The notes: a model not told the origin generated them from the letters alone. A DNA stretch of 61,977 nucleotides from Rhodospirillales bacterium (GCA_020356105.1 CP070634.1:2949677-3011653); one strand, 5' to 3'. Shown: positions 35,199-45,080, numbered from the stretch's first letter. Translations and numbers: made by a program.

Positions 35199-36389
35199 TC
35201 AGAAGTCCGGCGCCGGTGTCGCGCGCCGGCGCGGCGGGTCGAAGAACGGCCGCGTTACGATCCGGCAGCGTGCCGCCGTCTTTTCCCATTTGAGCTCCTT
35301 GTTGACATAGATCTCGGCCCACAAACCATCCGTCTTGTCGGCGAAGGGGGCCTGCAGCGTCGCCAGCGCGATATTGCGCTTGGCGGTGGGCGACCACGCG
35401 GCCGAGGTCACCAGCCCGACCTGCCGCGCCCGGCCGTAATAGACCAGCGCGCCGGCGGCCGGCTTGCTGCCCTCGATGTCGAGGCCGACGAGACGATAGC
35501 GCGGCCCGGTCTCGCGCTCTCGCAGCAGCGCCCGGCGGCCCACGAAATGGCCCTTGTCAAAATCGACCATCCAGTCGAGCCCGAGTTCGAAGGGCGAACG
35601 CTGCCGGGTCATCCGGACGGAATGGTCGGCGGCGATGAAATCGACGTTGGCCTGGATGAACCCGGCCTCGATCCGGGCAAGATCGAGCGCCCGCGAACCG
35701 ATCGGAGTGAGGCGGTAGAGTGCGCCCGCCGCCATTAGCCGATCCCACAATTCCAGCGCCTTGTCCGGTTCGGTCCAGAGCTCGTAGCCGAGATCGCCGG
35801 TGTAGCCGGTGCGAGAGACCGTCAGCGGGGTTCCGGAAAGATCGAAGCGCGCAATCCCGAACGGCTTGAGCTGAGCGATGCCATCCAATTCCATGGCCTT
35901 CAGCACGGTGCAGGAGAGCGGTCCCTGCAAGGCGAGACCGGCGATCGCCTCCGAGACGTCCTCAATGGTCGCATCGTAGCCGAAAGCGCTGTCCTGCAGC
36001 CAGGCGAGATGACGCTCCTGCGCCATCAGGAGAACCTCCTTTTCTCCGAGGCGGAAAACCGTTCCGTCATCCAGTACCTTGCCGTCGTCGTTGCACCACA
36101 CGGCATAGGCGACCCTGTCTGTCCGCAGCTTACGGACATCGCGGGTCAACAGCCGATTGAGATAGCGCTCGGCGTCGGTTCCGGAGATCCGGTACTTCTT
36201 CATCGGCGAGACGTCGAACAGCGTCGCGGCATGCCGGATCGCGAAATACTCATGCGCCAGCTCGGTGAAACAGGCGACCGTCGCGTACCCGGCCCAGCGT
36301 CCCCATTGCTTCGCCTGATTCAGCACCGCGGTGCGCGGGTGGAACGGCGTTTTGAGCAACGGTGCCTCATGCCTCGCCCCTGCCGTCAT
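35199..36389 (-). CDS. GcvT-like aminomethyltransferase family protein
   Basis: The 396-residue protein resembles the tetrahydrofolate-binding T-protein of glycine cleavage and related demethylases: LFDVSPMKKYRISGTDAERYLNRLLTRDV, VSRTGYTGDLGYELW (the GYTGE-type loop), the substrate-side LDLARIEAGF and KGHFVGRRALL of the C-terminal domain. ATG 36389 overlaps the upstream stop by 4 bases. It is not part of a gcvPHT set; it is coupled to two flavoproteins, so it may take a one-carbon unit from the oxidised product, as in dimethylglycine/sarcosine dehydrogenases. Substrate unknown. Confidence 0.85.
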   Translation of the reverse strand: MTAGARHEAPLLKTPFHPRTAVLNQAKQWGRWAGYATVACFTELAHEYFAIRHAATLFDVSPMKKYRISGTDAERYLNRLLTRDVRKLRTDRVAYAVWCNDDGKVLDDGTVFRLGEKEVLLMAQERHLAWLQDSAFGYDATIEDVSEAIAGLALQGPLSCTVLKAMELDGIAQLKPFGIARFDLSGTPLTVSRTGYTGDLGYELWTEPDKALELWDRLMAAGALYRLTPIGSRALDLARIEAGFIQANVDFIAADHSVRMTRQRSPFELGLDWMVDFDKGHFVGRRALLRERETGPRYRLVGLDIEGSKPAAGALVYYGRARQVGLVTSAAWSPTAKRNIALATLQAPFADKTDGLWAEIYVNKELKWEKTAARCRIVTRPFFDPPRRRATPAPDF

Positions 36390-37966
36390 CCCGCATCCTT
36401 TCCGTGCCGCGTCGACAGCACGCGCCGCGCCGCGTTCATGCCGGCCGCGCCCGTCACGCCGCCGCCGGGATGCGCCCCGGCGCCGCACAGGAAGAGACCG
36501 GAGATCGGGGTCTCGTATTGCGCCCAGCCCGGCACGGGCCGCAGCATGAAGATCTGGTCGGCGGCGAGATCACCGTGGTGCCAGTGACCTCCGGTGATCC
36601 GGAACTCGCGCTCGATATCGGCCGGCGTCAGAACCTGGCGGCCGACGATCCGTCGGGCGAGGCCCGGCGCGTAGCGTTCGATGGATTCCATCACCCGGTC
36701 GGCGAAGGCGTCGCGATGCGCCTCCCAGCCCGCCGCAAGTCCGTACGGCGCGTACTGAACCACCGCCGAGAGGACATGTCCCCCGGCCGGCGCAAGAGAC
36801 GCGTCATGCAGCGTCGGGATGGTGATCTCGATCGCCGGTTCGGCAGCGTAGGCGCCGTATTTGGTTTGATCGAAGGCGCGCTCGACATGGGCGATGTCGG
36901 GCGCGATCACGATGCGGCCCGCCAGCGCCGCGCGGTCGAGCCCGGTGAACTCGGGCAGCCCATCGAGCGCCAGATTGAGTTTTGCCGCGAGCCCGTTGCT
37001 ACGGATGCCACGAACCCCGCGCAGGAAACCGGTGTCGAGGTGCTCGGGGCCGACGAGGTTCAGGAATGTGGCCCTCGGATCGGCACTGCTGAGCACGGCC
37101 CGGGTCCGCAGCACGTTGCCCGATTCCAGCTCTACGGCGACCGCCCGATCGCCTTCGACGACGATGCGCTTGACCGCGGTGCCGGTCCAGATATCGGCCC
37201 CGAAGGACCGGGCCGACGCGGCGAGCGCCTCGGTCAGCCCAGCCATTCCGCCTTGCGGTATGGCAAGACCCGTGCGCCCGCTCCCGACCTCGCCGGCCAG
37301 CCGGTAGAGCCAGGTCAGCACGCTGCCCGGCGAGCGCGGTCCGAAATTCGTGCCCAGCACCGCGTCGAACGCCAGCGCCCCCTTCAGCCGGGCGTCCGAA
37401 AGCTCGTCATCGAGAAGATCGGCCACGTTCATGTTGACGATCCGCAGGAACTCGCGCATCTCGCGCTTGCCGAGCCGGCGCACCGCCAGCGCGAGGCGGA
37501 TCAGCATCAAACGGTCCCGCCAGCTGTCACTGCCGAGCCGCGGCGGCACGCGCCCGAGAAAGGGATGCAGGGCGCCGGCCATGCGCAGCAGGCGCCTGCG
37601 CAGACGCCGCCAGGCCCGCACATCGTCATCCGATATGACGCCCTCGAGATGCCTGCCGCGAATCGTGAGGTGATCGCCTTGCGCATCGAGCGCCACCGTC
37701 GGCAGGCGCCGCGCCGCCAGCCTCAGCCCATGGCGGCGCAGCTTGAGCCTTGCGCGGACCTGCGGATGCAGGAGGTGGAGGATGTGGGCGCAGGCCGGCG
37801 CCACGTAACCTTCGGCTATTTCGGCATTGCGGGCCGCCCCCCCGAGCGTGTCCGCCGCCTCGACGATCAATACGCTGAGACCGGCCTTCGCGAGAAAGGC
37901 GCCGCAGACCAGCCCGTTATGGCCGCCGCCGATGACGATGGCGCCGTATCTGCGATCCCCGGTCAC
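36386..37966 (-). CDS. Phytoene-dehydrogenase-like FAD oxidoreductase (second of a pair)
   Basis: A 526-residue flavoprotein with the N-terminal dinucleotide motif AIVIGGGHNGLVCGAFLAKAGLSVLIVEA and the C-terminal FAD segment GLFLCGAGAHPGGGVTGAAGMNAA, the layout of CrtI/COG1233 proteins. GTG 37966 is the start because it overlaps the paralogue's stop (GTGA); the frame is open further up inside that gene. No carotenoid biosynthesis genes are nearby, so carotene desaturation is unlikely. It is the middle gene of a three-gene coupled operon. Confidence 0.88.
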   Translation of the reverse strand: MTGDRRYGAIVIGGGHNGLVCGAFLAKAGLSVLIVEAADTLGGAARNAEIAEGYVAPACAHILHLLHPQVRARLKLRRHGLRLAARRLPTVALDAQGDHLTIRGRHLEGVISDDDVRAWRRLRRRLLRMAGALHPFLGRVPPRLGSDSWRDRLMLIRLALAVRRLGKREMREFLRIVNMNVADLLDDELSDARLKGALAFDAVLGTNFGPRSPGSVLTWLYRLAGEVGSGRTGLAIPQGGMAGLTEALAASARSFGADIWTGTAVKRIVVEGDRAVAVELESGNVLRTRAVLSSADPRATFLNLVGPEHLDTGFLRGVRGIRSNGLAAKLNLALDGLPEFTGLDRAALAGRIVIAPDIAHVERAFDQTKYGAYAAEPAIEITIPTLHDASLAPAGGHVLSAVVQYAPYGLAAGWEAHRDAFADRVMESIERYAPGLARRIVGRQVLTPADIEREFRITGGHWHHGDLAADQIFMLRPVPGWAQYETPISGLFLCGAGAHPGGGVTGAAGMNAARRVLSTRHGKDAG

Positions 37967-39558
37967 GCCCGCTTCCCCGCGCGCAGGTCGGCGATGATCT
38001 CGCGCGCCGCGTTGGCGCCGGGCGCGCCCATGACGCCGCCGCCGGGATGGGTGCTGGACCCGCACATATACATTCCCCTGACCGGCAGGCGGTACTGTGC
38101 ATAGCCGGGCGCCGGTCGGTTGAACATCAGCTGGTCGAGCGTCAGTTCGCCCTGGAAGATGTTGCCCTCGGTCAGACCGACCTCCTCCTCGAGCTCGCGC
38201 GGCGTGCGCACCTCCATGTGGAGGATCAGGTCTTTGAGATCGGGGCTGTACTCCGACAACATGTCGATCACCGTCCTGCCGAACGCATCGCGCTTCTCCG
38301 ACGTCCACGGTCCATCCGCCAGTTCCGGGGGAACATACTGGACGAAGATGGACATGTAATGCTTGCCCGGCGGCGTCATGGTCGGGTCCGTCAGGCTCGG
38401 AATCATCAGGTCGACATAGGGCCGCCGCGACCACCGGCCGTTCTTCCAGTCGTCATAGGCCCGCTCGAACTCCTCGATCGTCTCGGTGACGTGGAGGTCG
38501 CCCGCCAGGGCGGGGCAGTCGGCGGGCACGCCGCGGAAGGTCGGCATGCCGTCGAGCGCGATGTTCAGCTTGCCGGACGAGCCGCGGATCTTGAAGTTGC
38601 GCGCGGCCTTCACGAGTCCGGCCGGCAGGTCGCCGGGTTCCATCGCCTGAAGGACGGTGCGCCGGAAGTCCATGCCGGAGACCACGGCGCGGGCGCTGAT
38701 CTCCTCGCCATCCTCCAGCGCGACTCCGGCGACCCGGCGTTTTCGAACGATCACCCGGGCGACGGGCGCGTCGGTGCGGATCGCGCCGCCGGCCGCCTCC
38801 AGCGCGCCGGCCAGAGAGCGGCTGATCGCGCCCATGCCACCGCGCGCATAGCCCCAGGCGCCGATGGTGCCGTCGACCTCGCCCATATGATGGTGCAGCA
38901 TCACATAGGCCGAGCCCGGCGAGCGCGGCCCGAGGCCGGTGCCGATGATCGAGCTGCCGGTGAAATGCGCCTTGACGAGGTCGTTCTCGAAATACTGATC
39001 AAGGAAATCGGCCATGCTCATGGTCCAGAATCGGATCGTCTCGTACATGCCGGCCGGTCCGAGATCGCGGAAAGCGCGGCCGATCCGCCACAGGCCGCGC
39101 AGGTCGCGCGGGAGCAGCGACGTCGGGTCCGGCGGCGTCTCCAGCAGCATCGGGCGGATGAAACGGCACTGGCGCATCACCGCCGCGGAATAGCGGTCGT
39201 AGGATTCCGCATCGCGCGGCGAATGGCGGGCAATCTCGCGCCGGTGCATGTCGCGATCGCGGTAGCTTGCGATATAGTCGCCGTCGCGGGTCATCGTCAG
39301 CCCGCCCCGGAACGGCGTGATCTGCAGCCCGTACCGGGGCAGGTCGAGGTCGCGCATGATCTCCGGCCGCATCAGGCTGCTGACATAGGAGCAGTTGGAA
39401 TAGGTGAAGCCGGGATAGAGTTCGCGGCTCACCGCGGCGCCGCCGATATACGGATTGCGTTCGAGCACCAGGACGTCGAGCCCCGCACGCGCGAGATACG
39501 CGGCTGCCGTAAGGCCGTTGTGGCCCGCCCCGATCACGATGACGTCGTGGGTCTTCAT
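37963..39558 (-). CDS. Phytoene-dehydrogenase-like FAD oxidoreductase (first of a pair)
   Basis: The 531-residue paralogue begins VIVIGAGHNGLTAAAYLARAGLDVLVLER and ends GMYMCGSSTHPGGGVMGAPGANAAREI, again the COG1233 FAD-binding layout. Shared internal segments with the following gene (for example GLGPRSPGS / FGPRSPGSVLTW and the LNIALDG / LNLALDG strands) show they arose by tandem duplication. It heads the operon and is divergent from the IlvD/Edd gene across a 284-base gap in which I see no gene. Confidence 0.88.
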   Translation of the reverse strand: MKTHDVIVIGAGHNGLTAAAYLARAGLDVLVLERNPYIGGAAVSRELYPGFTYSNCSYVSSLMRPEIMRDLDLPRYGLQITPFRGGLTMTRDGDYIASYRDRDMHRREIARHSPRDAESYDRYSAAVMRQCRFIRPMLLETPPDPTSLLPRDLRGLWRIGRAFRDLGPAGMYETIRFWTMSMADFLDQYFENDLVKAHFTGSSIIGTGLGPRSPGSAYVMLHHHMGEVDGTIGAWGYARGGMGAISRSLAGALEAAGGAIRTDAPVARVIVRKRRVAGVALEDGEEISARAVVSGMDFRRTVLQAMEPGDLPAGLVKAARNFKIRGSSGKLNIALDGMPTFRGVPADCPALAGDLHVTETIEEFERAYDDWKNGRWSRRPYVDLMIPSLTDPTMTPPGKHYMSIFVQYVPPELADGPWTSEKRDAFGRTVIDMLSEYSPDLKDLILHMEVRTPRELEEEVGLTEGNIFQGELTLDQLMFNRPAPGYAQYRLPVRGMYMCGSSTHPGGGVMGAPGANAAREIIADLRAGKRA

Positions 39559-39842
39559 GCCGTCCTGCCTGCCCGGATGTGGCGCCGGTCGGCGCCGGGC
39601 TCATCGCATCTTAAACCCACCACGGTCGCTCCGTCCAAGCAGATAGATCGGCGTTCGCCGATCGGCACGCCGCCTCGCCGCCCCGGGGGCCGAGATCGCC
39701 TTCGTCCCGCCGGCGGCGATCGGCACGGCCGGCCCGCCGACCCGCGCGAGGAGCATCTCCCGGACGATTTGCATTGACGCTGGCGCATGTCCGTTGAACC
39801 CTGAGACCGTCCAGTTCAGGCGACGGCACGAGGAAACGAGCG

Positions 39843-41564
39843 ATGGCAGACCGGTCCGGCATGAAGAAGGGCCTTACCCGCTATGGCGACGAGGGCTTCG
39901 CGCTGTTCCTGCGCAAGGCCTTCATCAAGGCGATGGGCTATTCCGACGCGGCGCTGGACCGGCCGATCGTCGGCATCGCCGACACCTTCAGCGGCTTCAA
40001 CCCCTGCCACCGCACCGCGCCGGACCTGGTCGCCGCGATCAAGCGCGGCGTCGCCATGGCCGGCGGCCTCGCGGTCGAGTTCCCGACCGTCTCGCTGCAC
40101 GAATCCTTCGCGTATCCCACCAGCATGCTCTACCGCAACCTGATGGCCATGGACACCGAGGAGATGCTGGGCGCGCTGCCAATGGACGCGGCGGTGATGA
40201 TCGGCGGCTGCGACAAGACCGTGCCGGCGCAGCTGATGGCCGCGGCCAGCGCCAATGTGCCGTCACTGATCGTCGTCACCGGGCCGATGATGACCGGCGA
40301 TCACAAGGGCGAGCGACTGGGCGCGTGCACCGACTGCCGGCGGCTCTGGGGGCTGCACCGCGCCGGCGAGATCGACGAAGGCGAAATCGAGGCGATCGGC
40401 GGAAAGCTGATGCCGACGGCCGGCACCTGCATGGTGATGGGCACCGCCAGCACCATGGCCTGCATGACCGAGGCGCTGGGCATGATGCTGCCGGGCGGCG
40501 CGGCGATCCCGGCGGTCATGGCCGACCGGCTGCGCCATGCCGAGGCGAGCGGCGCGCGCGCCGTTGCGATGGCGAAGGAGAAGCTGACGCCGGACAGGAT
40601 CATGACGCCGCAGGCCTTCGCCAATGCGCTGCGGGTGCTGCTGGCGATCGGCGGCTCGACCAACGGGCTGATCCATATCACCGCGGTGGCCGGGCGGCTC
40701 GGCATCGAGGTCGACCTTGCAGCGTTCGATGCGATGGGGCGCGAGACCCCGGTTCTGGTCGATCTCAAGCCGTCCGGCGCCGGCTACATGGAGGATCTGC
40801 ACAAGGCCGGCGGGCTGACGACCGTGCTGCGCGAGCTCGGCGAGCTGCTGCATCTCGACGCGCTGACCTGCAGCGGCAAGACGCTCGGCGAGAACGTCGC
40901 CGACGCCCCGGCCGGCTGGGCGCAGGACGTGGTGCGGCCGCGCACCGACCCGGTCTACGCGGAAGGCGGAATCGCCGTGCTGCGCGGCAATCTCTGCCCC
41001 GGCAGCGCGATCATCAAGCAGTCAGGAGCGAGTCCCGAGCTGATGCGGCACAGCGGCCGCGCCGTCGTTTTCGACTCGCTCGAGGATCTGACGGCGCGCA
41101 TCGACGATCCCGATCTCGACGTGACCGCGGATGACGTCCTCGTGCTGCGCAACGCCGGGCCGAAGGGCGCGCCCGGCATGCCGGAATCCGGCTACATCCC
41201 GATCCCGAAGAAGCTGGCGCAGCAAGGGGTGCGCGACATGGTGCGGATCTCGGACGCGCGGATGAGCGGCACCGCCTTCGGATCGGTGGTCCTGCATGTC
41301 TGCCCGGAAGCCGCGGTCGGCGGGCCACTGGCGCTGGTGCGCGACGGCGATACGATCACGCTGGACGTGCCGGCGCGAAAGCTGGCGCTGGAGGTGCCGG
41401 AGGACGAACTGGCCAAGCGCCGCGCCGCCTGGTCGCCGCCGGAGACCGCCCGGGCCGAGCGCGGCTACAAGCGCCTGCATCTCGATCAGGTGTCCCAGGC
41501 CGACGAGGGCTGCGACCTCGATTTCCTCACGCAGCGGCCGTTTACGGCGAAGACGCCGGTGTAA
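39843..41564 (+). CDS. IlvD/Edd family dehydratase, sugar-acid type
   Basis: The 573 residues carry the three iron-sulfur cysteine regions of the family: GFNPCHR, MIGGCDKTVPA and TAGTCMVMGTASTMA. Members dehydrate dihydroxy acids; the branch pairing with DapA-type aldolases acts on aldonic acids (xylonate, arabinonate, galactonate) to give 2-keto-3-deoxy acids. Downstream are a DapA-family aldolase and an MFS carrier, which favours a sugar acid over branched-chain amino acid synthesis. Start ATG 39843 follows a GAGGAAA site. Confidence 0.88.
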   Translation: MADRSGMKKGLTRYGDEGFALFLRKAFIKAMGYSDAALDRPIVGIADTFSGFNPCHRTAPDLVAAIKRGVAMAGGLAVEFPTVSLHESFAYPTSMLYRNLMAMDTEEMLGALPMDAAVMIGGCDKTVPAQLMAAASANVPSLIVVTGPMMTGDHKGERLGACTDCRRLWGLHRAGEIDEGEIEAIGGKLMPTAGTCMVMGTASTMACMTEALGMMLPGGAAIPAVMADRLRHAEASGARAVAMAKEKLTPDRIMTPQAFANALRVLLAIGGSTNGLIHITAVAGRLGIEVDLAAFDAMGRETPVLVDLKPSGAGYMEDLHKAGGLTTVLRELGELLHLDALTCSGKTLGENVADAPAGWAQDVVRPRTDPVYAEGGIAVLRGNLCPGSAIIKQSGASPELMRHSGRAVVFDSLEDLTARIDDPDLDVTADDVLVLRNAGPKGAPGMPESGYIPIPKKLAQQGVRDMVRISDARMSGTAFGSVVLHVCPEAAVGGPLALVRDGDTITLDVPARKLALEVPEDELAKRRAAWSPPETARAERGYKRLHLDQVSQADEGCDLDFLTQRPFTAKTPV

Positions 41565-41671
41565 GAGGGCGCGGTCGCGCCGGCGGCCGGCAATTGTCGA
41601 GCCAACGTCTTGCCTTCACGGGCGCGAGCCGCTATCCGAACTGCCGGCGCATAACGAAGGAGATGATCCTC

Positions 41672-42601
41672 ATGACCCAGCCCGAGAAGATGTCCGGCGT
41701 GCTGTCGCCGGTGGTCACGCCGTTCAAGAAGGACCTCAGCCCGGATGCAAACCGGCTGGTGCGGCAGTGCCGCTGGCTGTTGTCGCAGAATTGCGGGCTC
41801 GCGGTGTTCGGCACCAACAGCGAGGGCAACTCGCTGTCGGTCGAGGAGAAGATCGAGCTGATCGACGCGCTGGTCGATGGCGGGCTGGATACCGGCCGGA
41901 TGATGCCGGGAACCGGCGCCTGCGCGATTCCGGACGCGGTGCGGCTGACCGCCCATGCCGTCGCGCGTGGCTGCGCCGGCGTGCTGATGCTGCCGCCCTT
42001 CTACTACAAGGGGGTCAGCGACGAGGGGCTGTACCGCGGCTATGCCGAGGTGATCGAGCGGGTCGGCGATGCGAACCTGCGCATCTATCTCTACCACATC
42101 CCGCCGGTCGCCCAGGTGCCGATCACGCTGACGCTGATCGAGCGCCTGCTGAAGGACTTCCCCGACACCGTCGTCGGCATCAAGGACAGCTCCGGCGACT
42201 GGGACAACACCTCGGCGATGCTCAGAGAATTCCCCGGCTTCGCCGTGTTCGCCGGCAGCGAGACCTTCCTCCTTGCCAACATGCGCGGTGGCGGCGCGGG
42301 CTGCATCTCGGCCACCGCCAACATCAACCCGGCGGCGATCCACGCGCTTTACGCCGACTGGCAGTCGGACGGCGCCGATGCGATGCAGGCCAAGCTCGAC
42401 GACCTGCGCGGCGCGGTGCAGAAATTCCCGATGATCCCGGCCCTCAAAGCGGCCGTCGCGCATTACTCCGGCGATGCCGACTGGGCGCGGGTGCGCCCGC
42501 CGCTGGTCGAGCTGACCGCCGACCAGAAGACGGGCCTGATCGCCGAGCTTGAGAAACGGGGCTTCACGATGCCGGGCCTCGCCGAGGCCGAGACGGTCTA
42601 G
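41672..42601 (+). CDS. Dihydrodipicolinate synthase family aldolase
   Basis: The 309-residue DapA-family protein shows FGTNSEGNSLSVEEK (replacing the usual GTTGE), the catalytic tyrosine in IYLYHIPP, the Schiff-base lysine in TVVGIKDSSGD, and FAGSETFLLANMRGGGAGCISATANI. ATG 41672 is chosen because AAGGAG lies 9 bases ahead of it; the ATG at 41663 sits directly on that site. It lies about 108 bases after the dehydratase and probably cleaves or further dehydrates the 2-keto-3-deoxy acid made there. Confidence 0.88.
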   Translation: MTQPEKMSGVLSPVVTPFKKDLSPDANRLVRQCRWLLSQNCGLAVFGTNSEGNSLSVEEKIELIDALVDGGLDTGRMMPGTGACAIPDAVRLTAHAVARGCAGVLMLPPFYYKGVSDEGLYRGYAEVIERVGDANLRIYLYHIPPVAQVPITLTLIERLLKDFPDTVVGIKDSSGDWDNTSAMLREFPGFAVFAGSETFLLANMRGGGAGCISATANINPAAIHALYADWQSDGADAMQAKLDDLRGAVQKFPMIPALKAAVAHYSGDADWARVRPPLVELTADQKTGLIAELEKRGFTMPGLAEAETV

Positions 42602-42645
42602 CCGGCGCGGCGGCCGACGGGCCGTTACGGGGTCGGGGGAGCGAC

Positions 42646-43869
42646 ATGGAGGCACAGGCGGCGACATTCCGGCAGGACGGGCGGGTCCTCGGTCTCGTCT
42701 GCGGCGGCCATTTCATGAGCCATATCTACCTGCTCGCCCTGCCGCCGCTGTTCCCGCTGCTGCAGGCCGAGATGGGGCTGAGCTATGCCGAGCTCGGGCT
42801 GCTGGTCACCGTCTTCTACGCCGCCTCCGGCATTGCCCAGATGCCGGTCGGGCTGCTGGTCGACCGGATCGGGGGGCCGCTGGTCGTGGCCCTCGGGCTC
42901 GGCCTCGAAGGGGGAAGCTTCGCGCTGATGGGGCTCGCCCAGGGCTATGCGCCGCTGCTCGCCCTCGCGGCCGCGGCCGGGATCGGCCACAGCGTCTTCC
43001 ACCCGGCGGATTTCGCCATCCTCAGCGCGACCATCGACGAGCGCCGCGTCGGCAAGGCGTTCAGCCTGCATACCTCGGCCGGCCATCTCGGCACCGCGGT
43101 ATCGCCGGCGCTGATGATCTTCCTTGCCGCCGTCTGGGATTGGCGCGGGGCGCTCGCCGTCGTTGGCCTCGCCGGGCTCGCCGGCATGGTCGCGATCCTG
43201 GCCATGCGCGATTCGCTGACCGGCGAAATCGAGGCGCGGCGCGCGGTCAAGGCGGAAACGGCAGGGACCGAGGAGCCGGAAGGGCCGCGCGGCCTCGCCC
43301 TGTTCCTGTCGCGGCCGATGCTGCTGATGCTCGCCTTCTTCATCTGCACGGCGATGATCTCCAGCGGCGTGCGCGCATTCTCGGTCGCCGCGCTGGGCGA
43401 GGCGCACGCAACGCCGATGGCGGCGGCGGCAGCGGCGCTGACCGCCTATCTGTTCGCCAGCATCGCCGGGGTGCTGGCCGGTGGCTATCTCGCGGATCGC
43501 CTGCATCGCCACGACATCTCGCTCGGCCTCGCCTTCGCGGTCTCGGCGGCGATCATGGTCGTGGTGGCGCTGGTCGACCTGCCGGCTGCGCTGCTGCTGG
43601 CGCTGTTCCTGATCGCCGGCTTCCTGCAGGGCACGGCGCGGCCGCAGCGCGACATGCTGGTCCGTGCCCGGGCAACGCGCAAGACGCTGGGCCGGGCCTA
43701 CGGCTATGTCTCGACCGGTGCCTCGGCCGGCGGCGGCGTCGCGCCGATCCTGTTCGGCTGGATCCTCGACCTCGGTCACCCGGAGTGGGTGTTCTACGGC
43801 ATCGCCCTGGTAATGGGAATCTGCCTGCTGGCGGTGGCCCTCGACCGGCAGGCCGCGGGCCGGACCTGA
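42646..43869 (+). CDS. MFS transporter (sugar-acid cassette)
   Basis: The 407-residue protein has about 12 predicted helices and the loop motif GLLVDRIGGPLV between helices 2 and 3, typical of the major facilitator superfamily, with a long charged central loop (~190-210). It starts 45 bases after the aldolase gene and is probably the uptake carrier of the same operon. Substrate is inferred to be the sugar acid. Confidence 0.87.
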   Translation: MEAQAATFRQDGRVLGLVCGGHFMSHIYLLALPPLFPLLQAEMGLSYAELGLLVTVFYAASGIAQMPVGLLVDRIGGPLVVALGLGLEGGSFALMGLAQGYAPLLALAAAAGIGHSVFHPADFAILSATIDERRVGKAFSLHTSAGHLGTAVSPALMIFLAAVWDWRGALAVVGLAGLAGMVAILAMRDSLTGEIEARRAVKAETAGTEEPEGPRGLALFLSRPMLLMLAFFICTAMISSGVRAFSVAALGEAHATPMAAAAAALTAYLFASIAGVLAGGYLADRLHRHDISLGLAFAVSAAIMVVVALVDLPAALLLALFLIAGFLQGTARPQRDMLVRARATRKTLGRAYGYVSTGASAGGGVAPILFGWILDLGHPEWVFYGIALVMGICLLAVALDRQAAGRT

Positions 43870-43895
43870 AGGAGGGGGACAAGAAGGAGGCGACC

Positions 43896-44300
43896 ATGAA
43901 GATCGACGGCAGCTGTCATTGCGGCTTCATCTCGTTCAAGGCGGAGGCCGATCCGGAAAAATCCGCGATCTGTCATTGCAGCGATTGCCAGTCGCTGTCG
44001 GGCACCGCGTTCCGCACGCTCATCATCGTGCGCAAGGAGGACTTCACGTTGCTTTCGGGCAAACCGAAGACCTACGTGAAGACCGGCGACAGCGGCCGCA
44101 AGCGAGCGCAGGTGTTCTGCCCGGAATGCGGCTCACCGCTCTATGCCACCGGTGTCGGCGCGGAGGAGAAATTCTACAACATCCGCCTTGGCATCGTGCG
44201 CCAGCGCGCCGAGCTGCCGCCGAAGATGGAGTACTGGTGCCGCTCGTCCCTGCTCTGGCTGCCGGAAATCGCGGGCACGGAGAAGCGAGAACGGCAGTAG
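43896..44300 (+). CDS. GFA/CENP-V family zinc protein
   Basis: The 134-residue protein has the full set of cysteines of the glutathione-dependent formaldehyde-activating (Gfa) fold: CHCG, CHCSDCQ and CPECGSPL. Despite the name, most members have unproven function. An AAGGAGG site precedes ATG 43896. It follows the MFS gene by 26 bases and may be co-transcribed with the cassette without taking part in it. Confidence 0.85.
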   Translation: MKIDGSCHCGFISFKAEADPEKSAICHCSDCQSLSGTAFRTLIIVRKEDFTLLSGKPKTYVKTGDSGRKRAQVFCPECGSPLYATGVGAEEKFYNIRLGIVRQRAELPPKMEYWCRSSLLWLPEIAGTEKRERQ

Positions 44301-44520
44301 GCGCTGACATAGAACGCAGGACGATATCCGCGGTGATTTCGAGCAATGGCTCGGCACCAGCGGCCGGTCGGGCGCAGGACGACACCGGACCCGCTGCTTG
44401 CCTGTCCGCCGAGAGCCGCACGGGACGGGCCGCTGCCAACCCCCGCCGTCGGCCCGCCAGCTTGCGACGATGTCGAATTCGTGCAGTATCGAATGGATGA
44501 GCCAGCCTTCGGGAGGCCGG

Positions 44521-45048
44521 ATGAGCAACGACGTTGAAATACGCCAGAGCCTGCCGGCGGATATCCACCTGATCGAACAGCTCTATCCGGACGCGTTCCC
44601 CGACGAGGATCTGCTGCCGCTTGTGCGGGAGTTGCTGAGGGAAGACCAGCATGTGCTTTCGCTGGTCGCGAATCTCGATCGGACGCTCGCCGGTCACATC
44701 ATCTTCACCAGATGCGGCGTCGATGGACGAACGGATCAGCTCGCCCTTTTGGGGCCGCTCGCGGTTGCGCCGAATATGCAGCGGCGGGGCATCGGGAGTG
44801 CGCTCGTCCGCGAAGGTCTGCAGCAATTGCGGGCCGAGGGGATCTTGCAGGTTTGCGTGCTTGGCGACCCCGCCTATTACGGGCGTTTCCGCTTTGCCCC
44901 GGAATACGGCGTCATGCCGCCCTACCCCTTGCCGGAGGCCTGGCGTACCGCCTGGCAGTCCATCTGCCTTCTCGATGGGCAGCCGGCGCTGCAAGGCACA
45001 CTCTCGGTTCCACCGCCGTGGCGGCATGAAGCGCTGTGGGCACCCTGA
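44521..45048 (+). CDS. GNAT-family N-acetyltransferase
   Basis: The 175 residues show the GNAT acetyl-CoA site LLGPLAVAPNMQRRGIGSALVREGL and a C-terminal GDPAYYGRFRFAPEYG segment of the YhbS-like branch. ATG 44521 follows a GGGAGG site and is preferred over the upstream in-frame starts. The substrate is not evident. It is convergent with ubiX. Confidence 0.85.
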   Translation: MSNDVEIRQSLPADIHLIEQLYPDAFPDEDLLPLVRELLREDQHVLSLVANLDRTLAGHIIFTRCGVDGRTDQLALLGPLAVAPNMQRRGIGSALVREGLQQLRAEGILQVCVLGDPAYYGRFRFAPEYGVMPPYPLPEAWRTAWQSICLLDGQPALQGTLSVPPPWRHEALWAP

Positions 45049-45080
45049 GTGGCCGAAGCGGCGCGGTCCTGGCGTCTCGC

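Noticed and set aside
36362..38104. 580-residue plus-strand frame over the flavoprotein pair
   Set aside because: Antisense of two clear FAD-binding proteins; lacks any motif.
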